Numbered from the stretch's first letter, positions 51,866 to 62,147 are shown. The stretch is DNA of 64,000 nucleotides from Tenebrio molitor (GCF_963966145.1 NC_091049.1:24614001-24678000), one strand, 5' to 3'. The notes: generated by a model from the sequence alone, not told the origin. Translations and numbers: made by a program.

Positions 51866-53648
51866 GGAGTCGGCCAGTTGGGCCAACCTACCTGCGTCGA
51901 GAAATGTCAAGTAAACGGTCAACTTAATCCCATGGGCCTGTTGGGCCAGACTTGTAGGTACTTAATTAATTGTTCTCAATAAAAAAATTTAATTCCTAAT
52001 TTCTTTGAAAGTGGTGTAACAAAAATTATATGCCCAATGATATTTGAAGGGATGCCGAATATTAGCGTTTTTTTTGTGGTCGTCGGAAAAATATCGTGTA
52101 TATACCACGTCTTGAAAATTCGATTTCACACTCGTTTGCTTGATGTATCTGTCACGATAGTGTTAATGGTAATGTTAATGTTAGTGTTAGCGAGAACGTT
52201 AATCTTCAGAACATTGGTGAAACGTTCAGCCGTTCACAATAATGGTAATGGTGATGTTAATGTTAGAAACGATGTTAATAGATCCAGAAAATGTCTGGTT
52301 CTTTAACATCTACCAATCACCATCGAGAATTTCACGCACGCGCAGGCGCAGTGACAGTTCACACACGTTGACAGCTGTAAAGGTGCGTACAGACATGCAA
52401 CAGAACATCGTAACGCAACATCGTCGCGTATCAAGTGTGGACGGCACTCCGCAACAGCGCAACAGCGTAACATCGCAACATCACAGCGTCCCATCAGTTG
52501 TCGGTCTTTCAGCGTCACATCAAAGAAATGTTGCGCTCTCACGTTGCACCACATGGAGGCAAGTCTGGACTGGAGGGCGTAACAAACTAGCGTTTAAACT
52601 AGGATCAGTCAGTTTTGAATAACGTCTTCAGTGGACTGAAGAAATAACTCTAAGTATATTTAATAGATATTTATCGAACTAAAGAAATTTTATGGGACAC
52701 TAAAAATCCCCTCTATTATAACAAAATTTAAAAAAAATGATGCGTGGGAGGAAATTGCTGCGGCATTACACACCACCGTAGATGAATGCAAGAAAAAAAT
52801 GAATGCTTTGCTCTCAGCGCTCAGGAGAGAAAAAGCAAAAATAAAGAGAAGTCAGGGTACAGGAACAGGTATGTGTAAATAAATATTCCAATTGTTAAGA
52901 AACATATTAATTTTTACAAATTCATTTTATTTCCATTTTTGCGTCGAACGACTACAAGACTTGTGGAGCGGCATTATGTTCGCGCCCATGATACGCGGCG
53001 ATGTTCTGTTGCGCCTCCACCTCAAGAACACCGTATCTTCGACGCGCAACAAATAATTGTTGCGCGACGATGTTGCGTTACGATGTTCTGTTGCATGTCT
53101 GTACGCAGCTTAAGAGTAACATTCCGTTAACATTATTGTGAACACTGTACTACTAACATCACCATTGCCATCTCCACTAACATAATAACATTACCACTAA
53201 CATTAACACTATTGTGACAGACCCATAAGCCACGCGCTTACGGCTTGTGGCTCAATTGTGCAAACTCGTGTGAAATCTTTCATTTTCAACTCTTGATATA
53301 CAATATACTATTTCATTGCATTTCTGTTACCGTACAAATAACTGAAAAATGAAGAAATTGTCAAAAAAAAAAACTTCACCGACAACTAATTTTAGAAGGA
53401 AGCAAAATTGGAATTACGACTCTGTTTCTTGATTCAGTTCAAGACGATTCAAGACTTGTACCTGCGGATCATTGGGGTTCGGTTACTTACCACGTTCACG
53501 ACAACCTTCGTTATAAGGCGACTCATCTTTTCCAATAATTGTCTAAGTCGGTGACAGGGTTCTTAATCCCCTGGCTGGGCATATTTGGCCCAACTCCGAC
53601 TCTGAGATTAGGGACGGCCCGTAGCGTTGGCCCAACTGGTCTACGCCC
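51866..53648. mobile_element. Element B with AGTTGGGCC ends and 9-bp duplication
   Basis: Host sequence AGTGAGCGC (51857-51865) and AGTGAGCGA (53649-53657) flank the element; the 9-bp length fits Mutator-like elements. The inverted ends share CCAGTTGGGCCAAC (51873, and inverted at 53623-53636). Joining the flanks restores the BEL 2 reading LQELAH-LNEIEIPRN. No transposase is recognised. The frame at 52037-52306 has no motif, and GTTAATG-type short repeats occur at 52160-52280 and, inverted, at 53120-53215. The Harbinger MITE at 52381-53110 is nested inside. Confidence 0.7.
52381..53110 (+). mobile_element. Harbinger MITE with MADF remnant, copy 2
   Basis: A 730-bp copy of the MITE at 46592-47314 in the opposite orientation, flanked by TAA (52378-52380 and 53111-53113). 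The ends begin AGGTGCGTACAGACATGCAA. On the plus strand near 52622-52868 the MADF exon reads QWTEEITLSIFNRYLSN, WEEIAAALHTTVDECKKKMN and ALLSALRREKAKIKRSQGTG, then a donor-like CAG|GTATGT. The copy is better preserved than copy 1, but the exon still has stops. Confidence 0.85.
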
Positions 53649-55704
53649 AGTGAGCGAGTTCTTGCAAGATCCTAACCCATGCACAATAAATACTTTCAGG
53701 TAATAGATCGTCCCATCCAATTTTCGAACTCCAGCATTGTCGAAGGATTATTTTTGCTTTTACTACTACTGGCGCCACAAGACCCAATGGATCGAATACC
53801 TGGGCAGTTTTAGACAGGATTTCGCGTTTTGTTAGTCCTTTCGGAGTGTCACACTGTTTTACCTGATACCGTAACGAATCGTGATTAGGATTCCAAAAAA
53901 GCCCTAACGTTTTAGTGTAAGCATCCTTATCGAAACTGACGTTGAGATTAGGCTCGTGACTATCTGGACTGGAATTAATGCAGGATGATTGGCGGCCCAT
54001 TTACGTAATAAGAAACCACCATGAGCTAAAATTTGAATTATTTGATCTCGTTGTGATTAGGTTTTCAAGTGAGTCCCCTCCCGTCAGAAGATCGTCTACA
54101 TAAAAATCCTGTTGAATTGCTTCAGCGGCTTCCGGGTACCGATTTACCTTTTGAAGAGCGAGTTCTTTAAGACATCTTATTGCTATAAAACTGGCCGGTT
54201 TTGTACCATAGGATAGAGTGGTTAATCTATACGTTTTTAGCGGATCTTCGGTGTTCTCGCGCCAAACAATTCGTTGATAGTCAGTGTGATCGGGATGTAT
54301 TTCTATCATGCGGTACATTTTAGCTATGTTCCCGTTTACGACGTATTTAAAAGTTCTGAATCTCAACAAAATTGCAAAAAGCTCTGGCTGGATTGTAGGT
54401 CCTGCCATGAGATTGTCATTTAGACTCAATGCATCAGCTGAGCGAAATGACGCGTTAAAAACAACTCTTAACTTGGTCGATGTAGAATCCTTGAGTACCG
54501 TGTGATGAGGGAAATATGTACAGTTTAGTTTATTTAATTCGCAACCCGGAACTTCCTCCATGTGACCCAAAGAGATGTAATCCCGCATGAATTGCACATA
54601 ATCTGATTTTAGTGTAGGCCCTTTGTTTAGGTTTCGTTCCAGATTATTAAAAAACCTTACAGCATTATCGCGGTTTGACTTAAGAATTGGAGGATCATTT
54701 TTTAATGGCAGTTTAACAAGAAACTTTCCGTGTGTTTGTCTGCACGTATTTTGAATAAAATGTTGCTCGCACATAATTTCTTCATTTGAAAAGCATTTTT
54801 GTTCGGAAGGGTTGCAGCATTGTTCTAGTTCGAAGAATTTTTGCACCTGGTTCTCTAAAATGTCGCTTACCGATGTTAGAGAAAGTGAGCAGGTACTTGA
54901 GCTATTGTTATGGTTCATATTTAGTGACCCACCTGCAATGAAACCTAAATGGGTATTTTGCAGCATTAGTTTGTTATGGTTCTTAAGTGTTATTTCTCTG
55001 CGGTCTTGACATAAAAGGTTCCAAAACAAGTCAGCCCCGATAAGTAAGTCTACTGGTGCAGTTTCTAAGAATTTCGGATCGGCTAGCTGTAATTCCTTTG
55101 GAATATTTATTGCAGACATATTTATGGTCACCAGGGGAAGATTTTCGGTTATTTTATCCAAAACAAAACAACTTAAGTTCGCCGAAAACTTATTGTACTG
55201 AGATTTGATGTTTACCTGGACGGCCTGTTTGATGTTCGTCGAAATTTGACCAATTCCGCCAACGGTTATTTTTACGGCTTTCTGCTGCAGACGTAATTTT
55301 TTGGAAAATGATGACGTAATATACCTGTTCATGGACCCTGCATCCAGGAGAACTCTACATTTATGTGACGTTTTATTACGATCTTCTATGAGAATGATCG
55401 CGGTTGATAACAAAATAATTGATGATTGGGACCTCATAGAATGAGCGTTTAAACTTTCTACCTGTGCTGGTGTTTCATTGGTTTGCGTGATTTGTCTTTC
55501 TTTATGAAGCAGAGTGTTGTGGCTTTGATTACATTTACGGCATTTGAATTTGGACTCACAGTTGTTAACAAAATGATTGGTTCTTAGACAATTAAGACAT
55601 AACTTCAGGTTTCGAGCTTGAGCGTTTCTTTCCTCTACATTTAATTTTAAAAATTCATTGCATTGAAATTCAATCGTTTGACTGTAAGTTGGAACCTCGT
55701 CGGT
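53649..55704 (-). pseudogene. BEL 2 Pol: zinc knuckles, protease, reverse transcriptase
   Basis: A long frame (55704 to 54001) carries knuckles CLNCLRTNHFVNNC and CRKCNQSHNTLLH, and the protease motif CRVLLDAGSMNRYITSS (Asp-Ala-Gly-Ser). Reverse transcriptase blocks are DYISLGHMEEVPGCELNKLN, KLRVVFNASFRSADALSLND, VNGNIAKMYRMIEIHPDH, LSYGTKPASFIAIRCL and QQDFYVDDLLTGGDSLEN (YVDD near 54090). Motif A normally has Asp before Ile; here it reads Asn (NIAKMYR), so catalysis would fail. A frameshift near 54010 leads to the 53641-54000 frame (KTLGLFWNPNHDSLRY, REILSKTAQVFDPLGLVAPV). Confidence 0.9.
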
Positions 55705-56047
55705 TGTCACCGGGCACCGTTTGCGTTTCGGTTTTGCTAGTGAAGCTTAGCCCCAACTTCTCTAAAAAAATAGGCGGCGCCGGCCGAGAAAAGTCAAGTG
55801 GGTTTTTACACGCAAAAAAGTGCGTGTCATTTCACTCCTCTCCCCAAAAAAAACGAGACTGCGGTTCTTTTCAGAGCCTGGCTCTGGTAAAAGTGAGCTG
55901 GGCTACGAGACGGCGATCTTCTTCGACGGAAGAACGCTTCGAGAGACGGGACGAATCGGCTCTTGTGGGAGTCGTTTCGACGAAACAGAGACATCGGTCA
56001 ACAAAACGACACCGGTCCCGATCACACCTCGAGGGCCGGTGGTAACA
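55705..56047 (+). repeat. Gypsy 2 5' LTR
   Basis: Starts TGTCACCGGGCACC and ends CCGGTGGTAACA. It is identical to the 3' LTR except C/T in TTAGCCCCAAC versus TTAGTCCCAAC, and C/G in GAAGAACGCTT versus GAAGAAGGCTT. The primer-binding site begins two bases downstream. Confidence 0.92.
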
Positions 56048-56150
56048 TATGGCGCCCAACGTGGGGCCTCTTCCGACAAGGCGTCGGAGACCCCCATTCT
56101 TCAAGTCGATGTCCGTATCCGGAGTGGTGACACGAGCCCGCTCCCATATA

Positions 56151-56864
56151 ATGGAATCTGCGAACGTGGAGAAGGAAGTCGAAGTGCAGCGACCGCTGCT
56201 CACCACTACAAACGACATCCCAACAGCTCCAGGTCCTTGTGGCGAGGCCATGCCTGCCAACACGACTTCGGTAACAAGTGTCGTCCCCACGGTCGTACTA
56301 CGAGGAGAGGAGTACCTACCGACGTTCAGCGGCGACCCTGACGAGGACCCGGAATTATTCATGGCCGAAGTACAAGAGTTTTTCGCCGCACCCCAGAATG
56401 CCTCCTTGCCCGAGCGCGTCAAAGTAAGACTGGCCCACAGACAACTACGGGGTCGAGCCCAAAAGTCCAATACCTTTTTTATCACTCGAGACAAGAACAT
56501 CTCGGACCTGGAGGCGCGGCCCCTGGAGGAATTCGGAACAGAAGCAAACTTCGCAGAGCTCTATAGGGAGTTCCAAAAGGGTACCCTCAGTTTGGATGAG
56601 CCGGTGGAAGTATTTTTCGCAAGGAAGACCGCCCTGTACCGACGGCTGTTCCCTGACGCACCAGAGTCAAGGCTGGTCAAGGAATTGATCAATCAAATGC
56701 CCTCACAGGCCCGTCTGACCCTGGCCGGCCAGTGTCCACAGAAGGTGATTGACCTCAAACGCGCTACTAAGGAGATTCTTTCTTATTTACGGACGAGTAA
56801 GAAGCAGGAAAACTGGCGCAGGACCGACGACAAATCCCCGTCGCGGTCCGCGCAAACCAACTGA
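56151..56864 (+). CDS. Gypsy 2 Gag
   Basis: Structural protein of the retrotransposon particle. I place the start at the ATG at 56151 (MESANVEKEVEVQRPLLTTT). The open frame extends back to an ATG at 56049, but its first codons are the primer-binding site, so they are unlikely to be translated. Capsid-type sequence: YLPTFSGDPDEDPELFMAEV, VKVRLAHRQLRGRAQK, LYREFQKGTLSLDEPVEVFF and LVKELINQMPSQARLTLAGQ. There is no CCHC zinc knuckle; the C-terminus is basic (SYLRTSKKQENWRRTDDKSP). It overlaps the protease-polymerase frame, which is in the -1 phase and open from about 56801, so Pol is probably made by -1 frameshifting. The frame is intact. Confidence 0.8.
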   Translation: MESANVEKEVEVQRPLLTTTNDIPTAPGPCGEAMPANTTSVTSVVPTVVLRGEEYLPTFSGDPDEDPELFMAEVQEFFAAPQNASLPERVKVRLAHRQLRGRAQKSNTFFITRDKNISDLEARPLEEFGTEANFAELYREFQKGTLSLDEPVEVFFARKTALYRRLFPDAPESRLVKELINQMPSQARLTLAGQCPQKVIDLKRATKEILSYLRTSKKQENWRRTDDKSPSRSAQTN

Positions 56865-58480
56865 GCCAAAAAATTAGCGTTCTACCCAGGATCGAAGTCC
56901 GCATTGGCCAGCGGACATTTCAGGCTATTTTGGATTCTGGGGCAACGTTTAATTTCGTTTCTGGTAGTCTCTTTCAGCCCGACAGCTATTCCAGACAACT
57001 CTTGGACTTAGCTAGCCAAAGGACAACCATCGAGACTTCTGGCTTGTTCGTCAACAGCCTGTACGTCGGAGAGAACACCTACGAGAATGTCACGTTTTTA
57101 GTCGTGGATGAACTCCGTGACGACGTCATCCTCGGACTTCAGTGGTTGCGGGACTCTAGGGCCACCATGGACTTTACCTTGGGATGCGTACACCACGGAG
57201 TCACCGACCGTAGCACCAGCTACTGGAATCGGGAATGTCCATGGAGCGATAATACCGACGTGTCAGAGACTGCAAAACTCAACCATGGGTTTCCGTCCTC
57301 ATATGCTCACAATTTCCGAGACATTGTACGGGAGTTTGCGAGTGTGTTCAGGGAACAAAGTGCCACCGCGACAGTACGCGTCGTGACCCACACCATCAGA
57401 CTTAATAAGGACGAGCCCTTCCGTATTCGACCCTACCATCTGTCAGAGGACAAGAAGCGCGCCCTCTATGAGTGCGTTAATGAAATGTTAGCGGCTGGGG
57501 TGATCGAGAGGTCGGATAGCGAATATTGTTCTCCGGTGGTGTTGGTAAAGAAGAAAGACGGGACGGTACGGTTTTGTACGGACTATAGGCGTCTGAACCG
57601 GCTAACTAAGGACGAGGCAGCACCTCTGCCGCGAATTCAGGAGGTGTTGCGCGATTTTGGGACGGCCACTGTGTATTCGTCGCTCGACCTCAAGTCCGGT
57701 TATTGGCAAATTCCGATGGATCAGGCATCAAAAAGATTGACTGCGTTCGCGACTCCAGACGGTGCCACATACCAGTACCGCGTCATGCCGTTCGGTTTAA
57801 AGAACGCTCCGGCGACCTTTCAAAAGCTCATGGCGCGAGTGCTCACCGGTCTTTTGGGCAGATACGTCCATGTGTACCTGGACGATATTATTGTCTACTC
57901 CAGGTCATACGAAGAGCACATGACACACCTGCGTCAAGTATTCGAGCGCCTCCGGGAGTACGGTCTACGTTGCGCGAATGCGAAGTGCCGGTTTGGAGTC
58001 CAAGAGCTGCCGTACCTGGGACACGTGATTGGCAGTGAGTGCAACCGACCCCAGGAGAGGCACTTGCGACAAATTCAAGACGCATCAATCCCGCGAACTA
58101 AGAAGCAGCTCCAGAGCTTCTTAGGGCTCGCCAACTGGGTGCGAGAGTATGTGCCGCGATTTGCGGAAATCGCAGCACCATTGACCGACCTCCTTCACAA
58201 GGGAAAAACATTTAAATGCACCCCAGCGGTTCAGGAGGCGTTCGATAATTTAAAGGCTGCCATCGATAAACCTCTCATGCTGCACCGCCCGAATCCCGAA
58301 CTCAACTTCGTCCTCCAGACCGACGCCAGTGGCGTGGGAATCGCGGCCGTGTTGTACCAGGAACAGCAGCATACACGCCGCATTATCTCGTATGCTAGTG
58401 CCCGCCTGAACGAGGCGCAGCGTCGATACCACATTAACGAACAAGAGTGTCTCGCCATCGTATGGGCCGTCAAGAAATAA
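56801..58480 (+). CDS. Gypsy 2 protease and reverse transcriptase
   Basis: A -1 phase continuation of Gag. Retropepsin: FQAILDSGATFNFVSGSLF (Asp-Ser-Gly), then VILGLQWLRDSRATMDF. Reverse transcriptase: YHLSEDKKRALYECVNEMLA, YCSPVVLVKKKDGTVRFCTD, TVYSSLDLKSGYWQIPMDQA (first Asp), MPFGLKNAPATFQKLM and HVYLDDIIVYSRSYEEHMTH (YLDD near 57870). RNase H begins with NFVLQTDASGVGIAAVLYQE and IISYASARLNEAQRRYHINE. It ends at TAA (58478-58480) after LAIVWAVKK; the same frame continues WPYLEEGPFVLRTDNKALLW, so the stop truncates RNase H. The protease and polymerase palm look intact. Confidence 0.9.
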   Translation, partial: EAGKLAQDRRQIPVAVRANQLSQKISVLPRIEVRIGQRTFQAILDSGATFNFVSGSLFQPDSYSRQLLDLASQRTTIETSGLFVNSLYVGENTYENVTFLVVDELRDDVILGLQWLRDSRATMDFTLGCVHHGVTDRSTSYWNRECPWSDNTDVSETAKLNHGFPSSYAHNFRDIVREFASVFREQSATATVRVVTHTIRLNKDEPFRIRPYHLSEDKKRALYECVNEMLAAGVIERSDSEYCSPVVLVKKKDGTVRFCTDYRRLNRLTKDEAAPLPRIQEVLRDFGTATVYSSLDLKSGYWQIPMDQASKRLTAFATPDGATYQYRVMPFGLKNAPATFQKLMARVLTGLLGRYVHVYLDDIIVYSRSYEEHMTHLRQVFERLREYGLRCANAKCRFGVQELPYLGHVIGSECNRPQERHLRQIQDASIPRTKKQLQSFLGLANWVREYVPRFAEIAAPLTDLLHKGKTFKCTPAVQEAFDNLKAAIDKPLMLHRPNPELNFVLQTDASGVGIAAVLYQEQQHTRRIISYASARLNEAQRRYHINEQECLAIVWAVKK

Positions 58481-59437
58481 TGGCCGTATTTGGAAGAGGG
58501 GCCTTTTGTTCTAAGAACTGACAACAAAGCGCTTCTGTGGCTAAACACGGCCAAAGAGTCTAACGCCAAACTCACCCGCTGGGCACTTCATCTCCAAGAA
58601 TTCAGTTTCACGGTAGAGCATTGCCCCGGGAAAGAGAATGAGCTTCCCGACCTGCTGTCGCGTCAACCCGACGAGAACGTCGTCGACACAGAAGATGAAG
58701 ACGATGAGCGGATGTTGGTACCAAAGACGTGTCGGCTCCCCACTGAGGCCATCAACACCATCGACGTCCCAACACTCGTAGACGAAGTAAAGTCCGCCCA
58801 GTTGACCGACCCCGACTTCCCGGGAATCCTACAGCGGCTCAATCGAATCCAACGAGAAGGGGCCCGAGAACGAGGTGAGAAGACTTTCGCTGAAGTTTAC
58901 TTCGTGGAATGTGGACATCTTTTCAAGAGGAATGGTCAAAAGAAACTTCTGTGGGTACCGGAGACTGTCAGGCCACGGATCCTTCATATATTTCACGATT
59001 CACCAGAAGCGGGACACCCCGGACAAGAAGAAACGTACCGATCTCTAAAAAAATTTTACGCCTGGCCCACGGCACAGAGAGACGTGAAGGCACATGTTCG
59101 CAATTGTCTGGTTTGTGCAACAACAAAGAGAGGATCCATACAAGCGGCGGCACCGCTGTGATGTCACAACCCCCAGCAGTCTTGGCAGACGATCGCACTG
59201 GATTACATGGGCCCATATGAGGGCCGGATGGTAACCGCTACCTGCTGGTCGTAACCGACCTATTTTCCAGGTGGGTTGAAGCGTTCCCTGTCAAATCGGC
59301 GACGGCCCGTGTGACGACCACCATCTTGGAAAAGGAGGTATTTAGCAGGTGGGGGTACCCGAGAGCCGTCATAACAGACAACGGGAGTCAGTTCAGAAGC
59401 GGCGTCTTCAGGCGGGCGTGTCACCGTTGGCAGGTGA
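58481..59437 (+). pseudogene. Gypsy 2 RNase H end and integrase core
   Basis: In frame after the TAA: FVLRTDNKALLWLNTAKESN (RNase H Asp), FTVEHCPGKENELPDLLSRQ, then the integrase zinc domain ILHIFHDSPEAGHPGQEETY ... VRNCLVCATTKRG. A TGA follows at 59159-59161 (AAAPL-stop-CHNPQQSWQT). The core reads IALDYMGPYE (first Asp), a frame change near 59222, RYLLVVTDLFSRWVEAF and AVITDNGSQFRSGVF (second Asp). The segment leading to the catalytic Glu is short and out of phase near 59430. Confidence 0.88.
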
Positions 59438-60076
59438 ATGATTGGCCGACCGCAAACTACCACCCTCGGGCCTCAGGAGATTAAGAAGATCCTCCGCATA
59501 ACTCGTCAGACGTTCCCTGAACTACCCTGGGATCACCGGCTGACGAAGGGGCTCTTCAATCTCCGACGACGCAGTAACGCCGCCACCGGTCAAACACCCA
59601 GTCACCTACTCCTAGGCTTCGACCTCCGCGGCCCCGGCGAGTGGGAATGGGATGATGGTCCCGTCCAGGAGTCGACCAGCGAGCGTCACGAACAGGCCCG
59701 AAATCAACAAAAGCGATATCGGGAGCGGTACATCCGACCAGGCCCGCCACTCACAAAATTTCAACTGGGGGATCTGGTGCTAGTCCGGCACCACACGAGG
59801 CGCGGGTTCGAGCCCAAATGGGTAGGTCCCGTGAGGGTCATCGCCGATGCTCGTGGTAATTGTTACTGGGTCGAGCGAGGAACCTATGCAACTCGAGAGC
59901 ACTTGGACAACCTGCGACTCGCACCCGGACAAGTCACACCTGATACCGAGACACCACAAGAGCCAGACGAAACCGGGGATGAAGAGGAAGCCCAGGAGCC
60001 CATCACTGTGGGACAATTTCTGCCGGATAAACCTCCTCCTAAGCAACCGAAATTGCGAAGACACCGACGCCGATAA
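59438..60076 (+). pseudogene. Gypsy 2 integrase C-terminal part
   Basis: A 212-codon open frame continues the integrase after the last frameshift: ITRQTFPELPWDHRLTKGLF, NAATGQTPSHLLLGFDLRGP, then FQLGDLVLVRHHTRRGFEPK and WVGPVRVIADARGNCYWVE, the GPY/F module. It ends in an acidic, Pro-rich tail (TPQEPDETGDEEEAQEP). The region with the catalytic Glu (NQEIKKGLR-like) is disrupted, reading GPQEIKKILRI, so the Glu itself may survive in QEIKK. Confidence 0.85.
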
Positions 60077-61795
60077 ATCGTCCGTCGACGAGCCAAGCGC
60101 TCCCGCCTGCCGACGCACCAACATTATCATCCTCTATTGGTGCCGATCCTGATGGCCAACAGGTCGGAGTCAGAGGCGTTTCGGACCTACAAGGGGATAT
60201 AGAGTCCGAAGACGCCCAAGAGCAGGAGAGGGCTTTGTAGTGAATATTTGTATAGTGTTTTCTGATTTATTAACCGGTTATGTTTTGTTTTACTTTTGTT
60301 TAAATTTTAAATATATGTAACGGCTGAAGCCGGCGGTGGCCATAACGGAAGTTGGGCCTTCGGGCCGGGGGAGAGTGTTACTTCCGGACCGAGATAATTT
60401 GATCGGTTTTGATTTAAAAAAAAAAATAAAAAAATAAAAAGAGTGGGCGAAAAGGGAATGAGTGACGGAAGTTTTTTTTGGAGTTGTTGACTGAACGGTC
60501 CCAACTTACGGAAAATTGGCACCACCGTCCGCAAATCGGCCTTGTCTTGTGTTCGTTGTACCTAACCATTTAACTGATTTCCCCTCTAACAAGTAAGTGC
60601 ACGACTTTTCAACCGCGTCAGTGTCCCCGAGCCGGGAACGATAAGAGACATCGCACCTATCACCGGTACCCACAGTGGTCCTAGCTCGACCACCAGAAGC
60701 CCCGGTGGTGATGTCCACGTCCCGGATGACACCGGGAGCCGTTCCCGTCGACCGAAGAGCGAAGCCGAAAAGAAGACGTCGTGGGTCAGCCGCTGCCCAC
60801 AGTCGGTGCAGCCAGCTACCCATCGTATCCAGCTCCAGCTCGGAGCCAAGTCAGTCGCCCAAAGGGAGAGGAGGACCAACCACAACATCGGCATCACCGC
60901 CACACCAGCACCAGCAGGAGTCCAGGCAGCGTCCATCGCTGTCTCCGGTCGCCGTTCGTCCCGACAGCCAGCCCAGACATTCCCATCTAGGAGTTGGTGA
61001 GTCGCCGGACCACCGTCGAGACGCCTGGCTCCCTCAACCCCCAGCCTGCACGTCGAGGGAGGATCCGTGAGGACGCCACCGTCCCCCAGCCGTCGGTCAT
61101 CCCCACAAGGACGTCTCCGGGACGGCTGAGTCCCCGAGCCCCCACAGCGTCACCGGATTCCACGTCCGCCCGAAGGAGCCAACGGTTGGAACCAAACGCC
61201 CACGGACATCGACTTTGACGTGACAGAGACAGGTGGGTGCCCAGTTTGTGCGCGAGTCGCGGTTCGTGTCGGTTTTCACGTGCCGTCCGGGCACAGCGAC
61301 AGCCTCTCGACAAAAGCACCGAGCCGACGATCGGGGGGCCCGATCACGAGGAACCCTGTCGCTGCGCTTCCCGCATCGTCGCCCAACGCCATCGAGGAGG
61401 TTGTCCACCAGGCCAGCTCCAGCTCCCGGGACCTAGAGAGGCCCGTCGTGATGTCGGACAACCTGCAGCCCGCGACAGGCCCCACAAGATCGAGGACGAC
61501 ATGCCGCGACGCCCGAAGAATATCAGGGGCGCCAACGGGCCGGACGAAAAACATCGCGTCTGTGTTGTGTGTGCGTGAGTGTTGTTCCGTTGTTGTGTTA
61601 GTTGTAAGTTAGCTGTAAGTTCGTTCATTGTTTGTTCTAGTTTTAAGTTATTCATTAGTTTTAGGTTGTCATTTCATTTGTTTTTGTTGGTTTCGAGTTG
61701 TTGTCTTTTTGTATTTTGTGTGTGAAAATAAAAAAAGAGACGGCTGAAGCCGGCGTCACCGATTAGGGAAGTTGGGCCTCCGGAAGGTGGGAGAG
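60077..61795 (+). other. Gypsy 2 3' region, GC-rich, unrecognised
   Basis: About 1.7 kb between the integrase stop and the 3' LTR. A stretch at 60311-60375 (CGGCTGAAGCCGGCG, GGAAGTTGGGCCTTC, GGGGGAGAGTGT) is a diverged direct copy of the sequence just before the 3' LTR (61741-61796), so the element has two polypurine-tract-like sites. After the first comes TGTTACTTCCGGACC, which looks like the start of a different LTR. The block 60600-61600 is very GC-rich with overlapping Ser/Pro/Arg-rich frames in several phases (for example 60675-61070 and 61220-61612). None shows an envelope-like signal peptide, membrane segment or furin site, so I do not call an env gene. Confidence 0.45.
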
Positions 61796-62138
61796 TGTCA
61801 CCGGGCACCGTTTGCGTTTCGGTTTTGCTAGTGAAGCTTAGTCCCAACTTCTCTAAAAAAATAGGCGGCGCCGGCCGAGAAAAGTCAAGTGGGTTTTTAC
61901 ACGCAAAAAAGTGCGTGTCATTTCACTCCTCTCCCCAAAAAAAACGAGACTGCGGTTCTTTTCAGAGCCTGGCTCTGGTAAAAGTGAGCTGGGCTACGAG
62001 ACGGCGATCTTCTTCGACGGAAGAAGGCTTCGAGAGACGGGACGAATCGGCTCTTGTGGGAGTCGTTTCGACGAAACAGAGACATCGGTCAACAAAACGA
62101 CACCGGTCCCGATCACACCTCGAGGGCCGGTGGTAACA
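61796..62138 (+). repeat. Gypsy 2 3' LTR
   Basis: The 343-bp partner of the LTR at 55705-56047, with two differences. Directly right of it CGGT repeats the target site and BEL 2 gag resumes. Confidence 0.92.
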
Positions 62139-62147
62139 CGGTTAATG

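Larger units (their letters stand above)
55705..62138 (+). mobile_element. Ty3/gypsy retrotransposon 2, near-identical LTRs
   Basis: A 6434-bp plus-strand element inserted in BEL 2 gag/pol. LTRs of 343 bp (55705-56047 and 61796-62138) differ at two positions. CGGT is duplicated at 55701-55704 and 62139-62142. The primer-binding site TGGCGCCCAACGTGGGGC (56050-56067) matches the tRNA-Lys type used by many retroelements, and a purine tract GGAAGGTGGGAGAG precedes the 3' LTR. It encodes Gag, protease, reverse transcriptase, RNase H and integrase, followed by a 1.7-kb GC-rich non-coding or unrecognised region. It is GC-richer than everything around it. Confidence 0.92.

Noticed and set aside
56049..56150. 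Gag start at the upstream ATG (MAPNVGPL...)
   Set aside because: The first codons are the tRNA primer-binding site; the next in-frame ATG at 56151 is a more plausible start.
60675..61612. Possible env-like or accessory gene in gypsy 2
   Set aside because: The frames are short, switch phase, are Ser/Pro/Arg-rich and show no signal peptide, membrane segment or cleavage site.
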